DNA of 64,000 nucleotides from positions 23,134,237-23,198,236 of the forward strand of contig CM048844.1 of NCBI GenBank assembly GCA_026545765.1, given 5' to 3'. Positions 47,873 to 60,012 of the stretch are shown one piece after another; position 1 is the stretch's first letter, and each line of letters opens with the position of its first letter. The stretch comes from Plantago major (Eukaryota; Streptophyta; Magnoliopsida; Lamiales; Plantaginaceae). Below the pieces are notes generated by a model, which was not told where the DNA came from, ran no database searches, and saw only the letters and a program-made list of their open reading frames with translations. The translations under genes and the position numbers were made by a program.

Positions 47873-50800
47873 TTATGCCTCTTCACTTTTGTAGTTAACC
47901 ATATAGATCGCTGCAATGGTTATGAGTGCTCCAACCAGTTGGACCGGTGTAAATGTTTCCTCGAGATATATGTAACTGGATTCGTAAATATTTGTGTCAG
48001 CAAACACCAATATTAATTTAAAAATCATCGTGCAGACTGAAAGTTTGAACTACACACCCAAAAAGACATAAAAGGCGGTGAAAGAACTAGGCTAAATGTA
48101 GACATGCAGAATTCTGTAAGTTGAAGGTTTTGACTCATAAGTTGTAGACATTCAGAAAGTGCAGCACCATGTTTTGCTATAAAGCTATTCTCTTACTTGG
48201 TTATTTAACATGGTGATTTGACATATCAAACGCAATTAGGCCACTTACCCAAAAACGGATGCAAACATTGGAGTCAGAAAGGTCAGGGAGCTGAGCTTAG
48301 TCAAGCTACCTAAAATGCATAAACATACATCAAGTTAACGGCAAGTTATGCATTGCAGCCAAGAAGGATAAAATGCATCTTAAGATTACCTCTCGTAGCA
48401 TTGTAGAAATATAAACCATAGCTGATGGCACTTCCAAAGATGGAGGTGTAAAGGAGAGCCAACACATCAGTAGTAGTAAGCTCGGTAAAGCTATTGAAAC
48501 CAGGATCGTGATTAAGAATGGAGATTGCTACTAGTGGAAGGCCACCAATAACCATGTGCTGCAATAAAATTACTTCAGTTAGCCCCGCAAAATCAGATTG
48601 CCACTAGTTCTTTTGTGTTAGTTAGATATGCATGTTATAGAAGAGAAGACCTCTAAAATGGCTCCAGGTAGTGCGGTTGGGCCAAAGAAAATATCAGCCA
48701 ATTCACTTGGTTTTCACAGGAATAATAGTGAAAACACACTCTTGTTTCTTAGGCACTACCTCTCAACTACCAGTATGAGCTTTAGGCGGAGTAATAGTAA
48801 GATCTCATGTTTTGGTTAGCATCCCTCTAGATGTTATCAAGTCTAGCTCCTCAGAGCAAAGCCACACAAGGTAAAAAAGCATCATGAAGTCAAAGAGTTG
48901 ACAAGAGACAATGCATCCATCAAGATCAGTAAGAGTATAAGGAAAGTAGGAGCTAGGACTTTTTAGTAGTTAATTTTTCAACTTTTAACCAGTTATGTTG
49001 ACTTAACATGCCATTAAAAGATATCATAATCGAAAAGGATAGTCATGATGAAAATGTGATTGACACATGTAAAAGCAGATCATCTTACCCATCCAGTAGC
49101 CATAATGGGATCCGAGTATTTGGAGACCCAACGTACCATGACAGTACCAACTGCCATGCTTTGGGCTGCTAGTAGCATCCACAACTCGCCACTTCCCCAC
49201 AAGGAGAAATTACTCGCATCCAAACTAAGAGCCGGTACCTACAGAAGACAGCAATCACAATGAGTTGATAACCACAAGTTGGCTTAACCCTTCAGAGTTC
49301 AGATAGAAATCGGTGGTGGAGCAACTTCTCAGAGTTTAGTTCTGATTTGTGCATGCACAACAACTGGACACCAGAAACATTAATCACTGCATGCAACTCA
49401 TTTTTACAGTACGTAAATGCTTTTCTTAAGATCCCAAGTGAATCAAGAAAGGTTCACAATGAATGTGTACATAGAACTATATAGAGTAAAAAAAGATCCG
49501 TACATTAAGCAGATAATTCGAGCATAGCTTAAAAACTAGTAGAATACAATTTACAATTCCTACGCGAGGCATCACAGGACTTTCATGCAACATCCATGAA
49601 TGAGAGGGTAATCAATCTTTACTAATTAATCGATAACTCCAACAAAATTTAACTGGTATATAATAAACTCTGAGCAGCAAGCAGCAATACAAAGAAAAGT
49701 ACTCAAAACCACTTAATGGGCAAAGCAAACAATAATGTTACTTCATATAATAGGTAAAGCACGAAGTAACCTCAAGAAGTAGAAGCCCAATGACACCAAG
49801 CACAAGTCCAGCAGCTCCAACAAACCCTATCGATTCACCAAAAAAAATCGATGCCAGGATAGCCACAGTAAGCGGTTGCGAATCAATTATCACCTAAAAT
49901 ACATTCTGTTCAAATCAGCTCAAGTTTATGTAAACCTCCTAAATTTTCTAAATTCTAACTCACAAATACATAAACAATACACTGCCCAAACCAGCTGTAG
50001 TCCTCTCCAGCCCTTCAGCAAGAAACCCCTGTTCCAAATAAAACTGAATCCATCAAACATGATCACTACCAAGACTGCCAGTCATCACGAAAAATAGTAC
50101 TTCCTCCGTCCCCGGGAATTCAATTGCTTCCCATTTTGACAAAATTTCCCATTTACTTTTTCATTTTTTGTCAATCATTAAATACATTATTTTATCCACC
50201 ACAAAAGTAAAGTAAACCAGAAGCTATTCCCGGGACCGGAGTAAGTATAAAGTATACCTGAAAACACGAACCATCAACAAGAGCAAACGCAGAAATGGCA
50301 ACCCAAGCCATAACACCAGACGGCATACTCACTCCACGAGAAGCAGCAAATCCAACAACCGAGAATCCCGCCGGAATCAACCGAAACGCCGCCACGAAAA
50401 ACGGCCCAGCTTTCGGCAAAACCTCCTTCATCGCCACCATAGCCGTGCCCCAGAAGAAGAAAGGCGACACCAGAAGAGCCAACCCAATCGCCACTTCAAC
50501 GCCTGTCTTGTCAATCGGCTGCGATTTAGGGTCATCCGATGAATCGTTTGTTTGTGAAATCACACACTCGACATCAAGTCCAGTGCCAATGCACTCGATT
50601 TCGGAAGATTCGGTTTCCGTTTCAGAGTCGGTGGTTTTGCTTCTAGGTCTCAAATTGGGGGTGTGGGAAGGGGATTTGGGGATTCTGATGATGGATTGTT
50701 GCTGGATGTAGCAAGCACCGTGGTTTGTTCTCGTGTGAGTAATGGCGAAATGGTGTCGGGTTGTTGGGGAGACGAAGCGGTGGCTGACTGGAGTTGCGGC

Positions 50801-50911
50801 TGCAAGTGGACCGCAATTCCATGCCATTGGAGAAGATAACTGGATTTGAGATGATGATGATGATGATGAATTGATTACAGTAGCTTTTGGGTTTGGATTC
50901 ACTTTCATCAT
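47873..50911 (-). CDS. Chloroplast EamA/WAT1-like membrane transporter, 435 aa
   Basis: Seven exons on the minus strand with closing phases: 50911-50258, 50028-49981, 49893-49771, 49238-49089, 48558-48390, 48309-48249 and 47975-47873. Residues 1 to about 60 are Ser/Thr-rich with few acidic residues, like a chloroplast transit peptide, followed by an acidic linker. From about residue 136 two EamA units follow, with about ten hydrophobic segments (LALLVSPFFFWGTAMVAMKE, then FLAEGLERTTAGLGSVIIDS; second unit LLAAQSMAVGTVMVRWVSKY, then YTSIFGSAISYGLYF). It closely resembles the plant family of At3g02690 (WAT1-related, chloroplastic). The substrate is unknown. All exons are open and the protein looks complete. 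An ATG two residues in could also be used. Confidence 0.92.
50100..50241. mobile_element. Stowaway-like MITE in intron 1 of the EamA transporter
   Basis: Imperfect inverted ends (CTTCCTCCGTCCCCGGGAAT against ATTCCCGGGACCGGAG) flanked by TA. The 142-bp element ends 16 bp from the splice donor of exon 1. Confidence 0.75.
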
Positions 50912-51534
50912 CCATGGGAATTAGCGGCAAAGAATTTATCACTACTGCTTAACAGAGCTAAATTTCATTTTATACCCTCTTAAATCTCTTAAATACATAT
51001 AAGTCCAAATCAATTGCTACATTTCCAAATCCAAATAATATTCCACAAGTGTCGGGGCTTCGGCTCGAGGGAAGGTCTCTTGTGAGTTATGACAACTTTT
51101 TGGGCCTAGATGTAATCAAATCGTAGAAAATCGGATGAGGTGTTCTTGAGATATCATATGTAAATTCCTTAAAAGATTCAAGATATCGATAAATTCTATC
51201 TTTAGGCGAGAATGCACATCTGTATACATAAAAAGAAGTTTCACGTTTATTGTACAGTGTGCATCGATCTTACCTCAACGTATTTGAAGATTTCATTATC
51301 CAACTTTGACTACAAAGAATTAAAAACATATTTCATGGTTGTACAAAATGCTTCTAACATTAATTGAAAAATTTGCAGTATGAAAAATAAGATCTTGGTG
51401 AGATGTCTCATTTATCATATCTTTCACATGTAATGTAAATAACTGTCACTACACCTATAAAAAAAGGTGTACTTGTGTAGGTAATAAAAGCTCATCATCA
51501 CTTAGTGCTCAATTAGCTGCAAACTCAAGTTAAG
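50912..51534. other. Divergent intergenic region
   Basis: Lies between the starts of the minus-strand EamA gene and the plus-strand Cys-rich gene, so it carries both promoters. A TATA box (CTATAAAAAAAGG, about 51452-51464) lies about 80 bp before the ATG at 51535. Nothing else recognised. Confidence 0.6.
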
Positions 51535-51940
51535 ATGGCTAAATCCCAGGTCTCTCATGTGTTGGTTATTGTAGCTCTTCTTCTTTCAGCCTTTCAGGTA
51601 ATACTTATATCATTGATCAATGTAGGCTATGTCATTTTTAGTTTAATGTTATCAATCCTGACAGGATATATAATGCATTTTAATCTTCTTGGTGCAGCAA
51701 GAATAATTTTTGCTTCTACAAAACCAACAACTTGCATGGATATCCAACCAGGAGGACCTTAACACTGGAGGTGCCTTTCAGTGTTTGGAAATCTGCCAGG
51801 GGAGTTATGGATCTGCATCATTTGGAAATTGCTACAGAGGTTACTGTATTTGCAACAGTTGCGGTGTAAGTTATAACGTTCCCAGGTGCTGCTTGACAAT
51901 CGATAAATGTCTCAATTCGCCAATCAATAAGACTAAATAG
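51535..51940 (+). CDS. Secreted Cys-rich peptide, defensin-like, 83 aa
   Basis: Two exons, 51535-51597 and 51752-51940, phase 0. Exon 1 encodes a signal peptide (MAKSQVSHVLVIVALLLSAF). Exon 2 encodes a mature peptide with nine cysteines in the order CX3C, X11, CX4CXC, X2C, X8, CC, X5C. The CX3C / GNC / CXC pattern resembles the Cys-stabilised alpha-beta fold of defensin-like proteins, although the odd cysteine number is unusual. The nearer acceptor at 51697 would lead to an early stop, so the AG at 51750-51751 is preferred. It is probably secreted. A role in defence or signalling is only a guess from the class. Confidence 0.65.
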
Positions 51941-52200
51941 TCGGACTGACCGACGCAGTGTAGATGCTTTTGGAGCTTAAAGCGCGATAAAAATAGGAAA
52001 TGTTGAATAAAATGTTATCTGATTATGGAGGCTTTTTGTATACTAGTTTATCAATCAAGAATAATACAAAACCATCATTTGCAAAAGAATTGGATCACTA
52101 CATGTATAGTATGTAAGGAGCATGTCTATTCTAACTTCTAACTGCAAGCAAAGAATTTCAGGTCCAGACTCAGTGTTAATCCTCTTGGTAAAATTCTACC
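51941..52200. other. Convergent spacer
   Basis: Shared 3' region of the Cys-rich gene and the subtilase, whose stop codons face each other 260 bp apart. No other feature seen. Confidence 0.6.
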
Positions 52201-55200
52201 TCATGTAGTTAGACCCAACCTCGTACTGTACATAACCAGCGGTGTGGACACCCGTGTTCTTTTATTCCTCCATGACAATGACCCAAAAACATACTTCTCA
52301 GCAGGAACGAGAACCTTAAATATCACAGTGTAGTTGATCTTCTGCCCGTAGCTGTTGAAAACGAGTTGGTTAGGGACTACAGTAACATTGATACCTGAAG
52401 GAGGAACCACAACAGCTCTATAGGTGCTTCTTGGCCTCCCAACGTTTGTCACTGTTCTAGAGACAGCAACCGACTCCTTCAGTTTTGGTACGGTAATGGA
52501 TGGGTAGTTAAGGCTAAACGCTGTTGGGAATGCATGATTACAAGTGCTGTTGTTTCTTGTGACCAGACGAACTGACTTCTCATTGTAACCAATTGAACAA
52601 AGGAACTCTTTGTAATCTGTGGGTGTTGCCTCGTACAGTAGACCAGGATCGAGGACACGTTTTGGGTTCACGAAGCCAGCTCCCAAATCAAAGGGATCTG
52701 CCTTTCTTCCATTAGCAGTAATAGGCCTGTGGTGCTTGTCCAACATAGTAGCTGCACATGACTTCAAAAGCTTAGGTGTTCTGTAAAACTTAATGCAATT
52801 TTAGAAAATATGCTGACGAATTCAACGCTGTTAGTAGAAACGTGCCAAAATGGCTTTTGACAGGGTTGTTTTCAAACATTGGAAGGTTTCACACATTTCA
52901 GCCGATTGATAAGAAGATTCAATGTAGTTCAGCAAATCGAAAAACACAAAAGACAGCAGTAAGTTTCTACAGAATTTTTGAACATAGAAAGGCTTTCAAA
53001 TATTTTAAGCAATGGATAAGAAGATATAATGTAGTTCAGCAAATCGAGAAACACATAATTAAGAAAGCAGCAAGTTTCTATTGAATTTGGTTACCAGTAG
53101 TCATAATTGCGGATTTGAGTGCGGATGGGGACCAAGATGGATGCACGGCTTTTATCAAAGCTACAATTCCTGTTACATGAGGACACGCCATGGAAGTTCC
53201 AGATAGTACGTTGAAATTCATATTTGCAGCTGCTGGAGACCAGGCCGCCAATATATTCAGTCCAGGTGCAGCAACGTCAGGCTATAAAAATGTTCAAGCA
53301 TGCAACTAAGATAATGCTCTGAATAGTCTCAAATCAGACATTAGTTTTCTATCACTTACCTTCAGAATTTCAGGAGTTAATACATTGGGACCTTTAGAAG
53401 AAAATGCTGCTACTTTTGGAGCAGCTTGGGACCCTATTACAGTCTTGGCAGACAGAATCTTCGATGTAGGATTGCTGTTCATATCAAAGGAGAAAATAAA
53501 TGCCTGATCTGAATGGCAGCTGAAATAATCAAGAAAACCATAACTATTGATGATAAGTCATACCGTGTTTTTGTAATGTAGGATAAGATCTTATGTCCCT
53601 TCTGATGTCCAACAACTGCTGCCGGGATTGCAAAAGGAACAGCAATATCGTTGTCTGCTTCGTCTATAAGAATCAATCCAACTCCCCCAGCTCTATTAAC
53701 CTCTGTAGCTTTTGCCCGCTTCGACTCTACTGAGTTCCCAGCATGTCGACAAACAAGGATGTTACCTTTAGCCTTTGTATGATTCAAAGAACTCTCCAAA
53801 CAGTAACTGTTTTGATCAAGACAAGAAGAACGTAACTTCAGACTTGCATGTACATCATATATATCCAATGTAAACATGCAAATAACTACCTTTCTCTTCA
53901 CCTGGATTGGTAAGGAGTGAAGTACCCAGCGTGAGCTCTGGCTCCAGTTATGATCTTAGCTGAAGTATTCATCTTTGCAAGACTCAGACTTTCACCCTAT
54001 AGAACATAAAGGGCCAAGCGAGGATAGTTAATGCATGAACACCCTTCACGGTACACATAACTAGCACAAAATCCCCTTGACCCCGTTCTATCCAAATTTA
54101 AAGAGTTTTGGTGCAACACGATGAAACTTTTGAAGATGGTTTGGCACAGAATTTCTGAAATATATAATGAGGTTAACAAGATTACCGATAGGAGAGCTCC
54201 ATTTCCAAGAATGACATCAGATGTAAAATCTCTATCTGTCGAAGTAGCGCCAACAGTGATAATCCAAGGAGCAACATTTGTAGCCATACCAGGGTCTCCA
54301 TTGTTTCCAACTGAAGCAACCACTGCTATTCCGTGGCTAACAGCATGGAATGATCCCATAGATATGGCATCATTAAAGTAATCGGGCTGCAGCTCATCCG
54401 AACCCAAAGACAGAGACACCACACTAACCCCATCCTTAATGGCATCGTCAAACGCTGCCAAAATATCAACGTCATAGCAGGCGGAGTCCCAACAGGTCTT
54501 GTATACTGCAATCCTAGCCATTGGTGCACCTCCTCTAGCTCCACCAGATCCCAGCCCATTGAATTCCATATTATTGACATAACGACCTGCAGCAGTCGAA
54601 GCTGTATGGCTTCCATGACCAAAGCTGTCCCTTGGAGATCTGTATGATATGAACTTCTCTGTTTCTTCTTCAGCCTCATAGCCACTCAGGTAATATCTTG
54701 CACCAACTATTTTCCTACACACAGATAAATTAGCATGCGTCCCAAATGTTATCCTGACTCGTCATTTGTTTTCTACTTTTAGAACTATCAAAGACAAAGT
54801 TAACTGTGAATAAGTAAAAGGAACTCAGTATCAACCACAATTGTCTGAAGTATTTTGCACCTGTTGCACATTGAAGAGTTAAAAGCTTCCCCCGATTGGC
54901 AGTGTCCCTTCCACCCAGGCGGCACAGGGGGCATGTTAACGTCACTAAAACTTTCTGACTCGGGCCAAATACCTGTCACACAAAATTTCATGTAAATTTG
55001 AGCTCAAGTTCCATCGGAAGTGATTCAGGGAGATTCATTCAGATTGGAATGCTGTGGAGTCTCACAATTCAATGATTTTGTCCAAACCAAGATGTGAACA
55101 ATGCCACAGAACTACTACTCCTTTAGTTCATATGCATGCTCAAGTTTCCCAAAACTCATGATCCAGTCAATGACAAGCATATTTGTCACTTATCCTCTAA

Positions 55201-56335
55201 AAAGAAGTTATATACGACCAATAAAGACATTACATGATGGCAGACCCTGAGTCTCCAAGAATGATAATATGAATACTAATCACACAAGAAGCAAATCAAT
55301 GCTCAGCCAGTCAGCCAAATTACTGAGGGACTTGTCATCTTGTATCTTGTTCATACATCTTTACAATAGGTGAATAGACAGTAAAAACTTGGCAGTCAGC
55401 ACTGGGTTGTTAAGAACTGACCTGTATCAATAACACCAATGATGACATTCACTTGGTTCTTTGTGGAGTAGCCTGGGATCTCCATAGTCTCTTCACCCAT
55501 CAGACCCATGAAGTCCCACGAATGAGTCGTATGAATGCTCCTTCTAGTATTCGGAAAAACCGATACTACTTCTGGCATTTCTGTGTATCCACATAACAAC
55601 GGTTCAAGTCCGAATTTGGCTGGTGCTAAACTAACATAGTAATACATATTTGACACCTGAAACCTACGTTTTCGACATTTAATTCGTTTTCTGAAAGACC
55701 AAAAGTTTAAAAAATCTAGGTGAGTCATAATCAAAATGTGACTGAGGGTGAGTTAATACATGATTGACTGACCCTATGTCCCTATCCCTATGTACTGTAA
55801 GAAATAACCATAAATGTACCAAGTCAATCATAACTCATAAGTAGCATTGAGAAACCAACTAAAAGTAATTCCTTGCCTGCCAAATGAGAAGCCTGTTCTT
55901 CAGTCAACTTGGCAGCAAAACCCCTGAAACCATGTCTATAACTGTACACATGAGACGCCTGAGCAAGTTCCACACTGCATTGTCACCAATGGCAATATCC
56001 ATTCATCAACTTACAGACAAAACAAAAAAACTTGAAAACTAAAACAAGAATAACAAAACATACCTTCCTTCATGAACAACAGCAAGCATTTCATAGTTTT
56101 GCCTCAAAATCTCATCCGGGTCATGGTTGTCTTTACCACCCATATACACCACATACAGCTGAAAACATTAAACAAACAAAAGAACATTAGGCCAAGTTTA
56201 TCCATTATAACCATAACCAAATACTACATAAAATACAACCTTGGAAGAAAGACATGAACTTGTGACGGCAAAAGCAACAGATAGGAAAAGATAGAGATGA
56301 AGAGGCCTTATTTTGGCATTTCTTGAAGAACCCAT
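52201..56335 (-). CDS. Subtilisin-like serine protease (plant subtilase), 759 aa
   Basis: Eleven exons on the minus strand: 56335-56240, 56158-56064, 55974-55877, 55580-55422, 54972-54861, 54714-54186, 53996-53902, 53806-53564, 53474-53360, 53281-53095 and 52751-52201. All phases close. Residues 1-28 are a signal peptide, and about 33-115 are the I9 prodomain ([28 protein letters not shown]). The catalytic set is complete: Asp148 in VIDTG, His220 in GHGSHT, Asn324 in VGNNGD and Ser544 in [11 protein letters not shown] domain lies at about 380-470 and an Fn3-like tail follows ([19 protein letters not shown]). It should be secreted to the cell wall and self-processed. The split-gene layout suggests the SBT3 or SBT5 groups rather than the intronless SBT1 group; I do not assign a member. 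Intron 3 uses a GC donor. Confidence 0.93.
52868..53085. repeat. Tandem duplication of about 105 bp in the last subtilase intron
   Basis: Two adjacent copies share blocks such as AATGTAGTTCAGCAAATCGA (52920 and 53025) and GCAGCAAGTTTCTA or its variant. They are diverged by roughly 20 percent. Non-coding. Confidence 0.8.
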
Positions 56336-57047
56336 TTCGGTATGTGCTTGGTGAAGGTGAGTAGTAGGAAGAAAGTGGTTAATGATTAAAGATTTCGAGA
56401 GCTATAAAAAGGGAGGAAAAAGATCACAGAAAGAGGGCTGAAACGGAAACGTGAAGAGAGGAACAAGGATGCAATTCACAATCTATCTTTAATTAATTAA
56501 AAAGATAAATAAAATTATTTGTAGACACGAGAAATTCCATTTCATTTCATTCCTACACTCTACTGTGTGCCGTAATCCATCCATTACAGACATGATTCCT
56601 TTTCAAACGGTCTTATAATGATTTAATTAATAAACTAATCCTTGATTTCTGAAGTTGGTAATGATGTAAACAACAACACTAGTGCGGGTAATTATTTATT
56701 TAAGACTTGTTTTCTGGAGATTTGCATCTTTTTCTGGTGAAAGTGAAGAAGAACAGGGGAATGTGGGGTTTTTTGTTTTGTATCCGTTTGGTTAGTGAGT
56801 GAGATAGAGAGATAGAGAGTAATCACGGGAATGTCTGTGAGGCACATCTTTTTCATCTTTACACATGATGGCACAGTTCTACTTTTTTCCTTTACCTGTA
56901 ACAATACGCAACTTTATTGTGAATCTATTTGATTTTGGGTTAGGAAGGAAATGACATCAAAAGAGCTTTTCTTCAATGTTTCACAATTACGAGGCATGGA
57001 GCCATGGACTATGAGCTAGGGAAATAGAACAAGGGCAAGGTATGGAC
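56336..57047. other. Subtilase promoter region and spacer
   Basis: Upstream of the minus-strand subtilase. A TATA-like CTATAAAAAGGG lies near 56401-56412 on the plus strand, in the wrong sense for that gene. No coding sequence recognised. Confidence 0.5.
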
Positions 57048-57660
57048 TAGGGCTGAGCATCGGTTCAGAACCGAACCGAATAAAACCGAAATAGTATGGT
57101 TTTATCAAATCGAGAACCGAACCGATCTCAGTTCGGTTCGGGCTAAAACCGAACCGAAAAATTCGGTTCGGTTCGGGCCAAAACCGAACTTAACTTAACT
57201 TTATAAAAAAAAAGAAAGAACATAAAAAAAAAACCAAAAACAGCATATTAGAATCTGACTATGAAACCGAAAAATGAAATCTAACAGAACTGCATAAACA
57301 AAAATGAGGAATCAGTATGGTTTTGAATTCTTCACAGCAAACAAGCTTCAATTCTAATTAACAGAAAAGTCAAGAATTTGCAGCAGATTGCAATCTGCTT
57401 CTCAAAACCAAGAATTTGCAGCATATTCCAAAACCAAGAATGGACTGCTGAAGTGAAAGAATGGCGGGGGTGAATTAGGTTTAGTATAGTATAATAAAAT
57501 ATGATTAATTCATTTTTTTCGGTTTGGACCGAAAACCGTCGGTTTTAAACCGAACCGAACCGAAAAACCGAATAATTGAAAATCTTGGAACCGAGAACCG
57601 AACCTATTAGGTTCGGTTTCGGCCGGTTTATCGGTTCGGTCTCGTTTTTGCTCAGTCCTA
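57048..57660. mobile_element. hAT-type non-autonomous DNA element, 613 bp
   Basis: The ends TAGGGCTGAGCA and TGCTCAGTCCTA are near-perfect inverted repeats. The flanks GTATGGAC (57040-57047) and ATATGGAC (57661-57668) match at seven of eight bases, as expected of the 8-bp hAT target duplication. Both subterminal regions are packed with the words CCGAACCGAA and TTCGGTTCGG in opposite sense. No transposase frame. Confidence 0.9.
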
Positions 57661-59787
57661 ATATGGACTATGCCGCTATCTACATTAGCTTTTTATACGG
57701 TCACAAACTTTAAGGATATCAAACTAAATTCATTATAAGCTGGTTGTTCAAAATTCAAACCGGAGCAGAGGCGAAGTCATGAACGCGTCATGGGTGAGGC
57801 TCAATATAATTTTACAAAAGAAACACATACAATTTTTTTGAAGGGTGGAATGCTCCACTCTTATCTCCACCCCTGAGTTATATGCAGGTAACTGCCGGAA
57901 AAGAAATTTAACGACTCGACTCATTTCCCTTCTCTCATCATAACTCATGTGATCCATCTATACATAATGTAATCTGAATACTTTCCGAGAAATTATTTGG
58001 ACGAATCTGGTTAATGACGTGATTTACACCTGCAACTCAAAGCTCCACAAGACTCTTGGTCTGAATGGCATCCTAGCTACCTCATATCATAACGACTCGG
58101 GGATATTGTAAAATACTATTATGTGATTCAATTTGTCAAGATAGATCTTAAATTGTTGATTGTTTCCATTATAATTTGAGATTCCCACATCACACTTATT
58201 CGTAAAGCTGATAATTCATACTCCCTCCGTTCTTTTACAAGGTTTACTTTTTGGTTTTGTGTAAATTTTAAGAAAATGAAATAAAATATTAAGTAAGTGG
58301 TAAAAAGTAAGATGAAGAATAAGAAAAGTAAGTGAAAGAATAAATAAAGTATGAAAAAGAGTGTTTAAAAAATTAATAAGTAGATATAGTGTGTTTCCAA
58401 AAAATTCTAAAAAAAGAAACGTTAAACTTTAAAAAACTCTCGAAATGTGAAAAAATAAACCTTTAAAAAGAACGAAGAAAGTATGAGATTTTAAAATATT
58501 CACCGACCACTACTGTCATCTCAATTCTTCATGTGTTGAAGCCTGATACATGTTACCCCGTGCAAAATATCTTTGCTTTAGGTAGAACCTTAAAATTGTG
58601 ACCAAGATAACATTGCAGTAGCTTATTCATAAAATCCCTCACACCTTGGGAAATATGCACGACATGGTTACCAAATTGGACGTGGAACAAACATATGGGG
58701 AATCAACTTTTTTTTTTTAAATAAATCCTTCACACCTTGGGGAATATGCACGACATGGTTCACTTATTTGTTTTTCTTTCCCCTATTTTCCGTTTATACA
58801 TACACATCAATGGTGGTTGCTCATATAAATTAAATGCATCAATATTCATGTTCTTGGAAACATTGTTTGGTTCCAAGGACAGCATGGAACCGCCGATTCT
58901 AATTTCGATTCATGGTTCCTAATAACTAGGAGCCAGAACCGCACAATGCGATTTTGGTGTAGGATCCGGAACGGCAATTTCGATTTGGTTCTCGGTTTCC
59001 GGTGTTTGCCCTAGTTTATATATAAGAGGTTGTGGTAAAATTCATTTTTGGCACTTCAGTACGAGACATTTTCGATTTTGATACTCACGAGCTTCCAAGT
59101 GAAGTACTAATTATGAAAAACTAATTACAATTAAGGTGATAACGATAAATTAGAAGGTGCTCGTGTCAATGATCAGTGTCAAATTACAATTAACATAAAC
59201 TCATTTCACGTGAATTTGATCAATTGAAGGTCGATTGAGACAAAGCTCATGAAGATCAGGTGTGAGTGGGACAAGTCCACCACGATGTCTTGCGAACAAC
59301 CAATTTTCCATGTCTCTCTTCCGACGTTTGACATTACCTCGCGTGTGAATTGCACATCCCACCTTCTAAATGAAATTAACACCTCAGTTGTAAATAGTTA
59401 TTAATAATTAATACCTTAACTAAACATGACCACCCAGAAGTAACAAAATTAAAAATGTCTCACATTGGAGTAAAACAAAAATTCCATACACCGCATATTG
59501 CGTTCATCAAGAATAAATTAAGTTTCATTTGGTTAAATGACCACTTACTTAGTATACAAGTTACATTACGCTCCAAATCTAAATAAATGTACCAGCGACA
59601 CCATCCGAATGCATCATTTCAAACAGTTAATGAATGTGTTTGAATCTGAGTCAAGGTTGGATCCTACCCCACAACCTATTCAAAAACCCAAGTCAATTGT
59701 ACCAAGGGACCAGACCAGAAGCATCAAATTATAGTTTGACGGAATTAATGAAAATGGTGCGAATGTGCAATTAAACAACAACTTCAC
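57661..59787. other. Gene-free spacer with mobile-element debris
   Basis: Contains a Stowaway MITE (58219-58483) and a direct repeat of about 40 bp (near 58640 and 58728, sharing AATATGCACGACATGGTT). A stretch at 58865-58995 with GGAACCG and CGGTTTCCGG words looks like a worn relative of the hAT-type ends. No gene seen. Confidence 0.6.
58219..58483. mobile_element. Stowaway-type MITE, diverged
   Basis: Starts TACTCCCTCCGTTCTTTTACA and ends AAAAAGAACGAAGAAAGTA, an imperfect inverted repeat with TA at both sides. The interior is AT-rich. Confidence 0.75.
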
Positions 59788-59922
59788 TTCTTACCGTATC
59801 ATACAGCATGCTGCACTACCTCCTTGTGATTTAATGTGTTGTACAGTACAACATTTAATGCATATAATACAACCATGGTACAACATTAAAGCACGATGAG
59901 GTAGTGCAGCATACGGTAGGGA
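59788..59922. repeat. Palindromic MITE-like element upstream of PP7
   Basis: The two arms (TGCTGCACTACCTC at 59810-59823, GAGGTAGTGCAGCA at 59898-59911) are exact inverses. Pairing extends outward through CCGTAT/ATACGG and inward through TTTAATGT...GTTGTAC/GTACAACATTAAA. The whole could fold into one hairpin of about 130 nt. It ends about 90 bp before the PP7 start codon. Confidence 0.8.
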
Positions 59923-60012
59923 AGGGTAAACCGCACTTACCACTGTTAACAATTACAGCAGTACCATTTTTTAATTTAAAAAAAAACAGAAAATGTACAG
60001 ACACTACTGACA

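Noticed and set aside
59537-59734. 65-codon plus-strand frame in the spacer before PP7
   Set aside because: Short, no similarity to anything recognised and no codon-bias signal; expected by chance.
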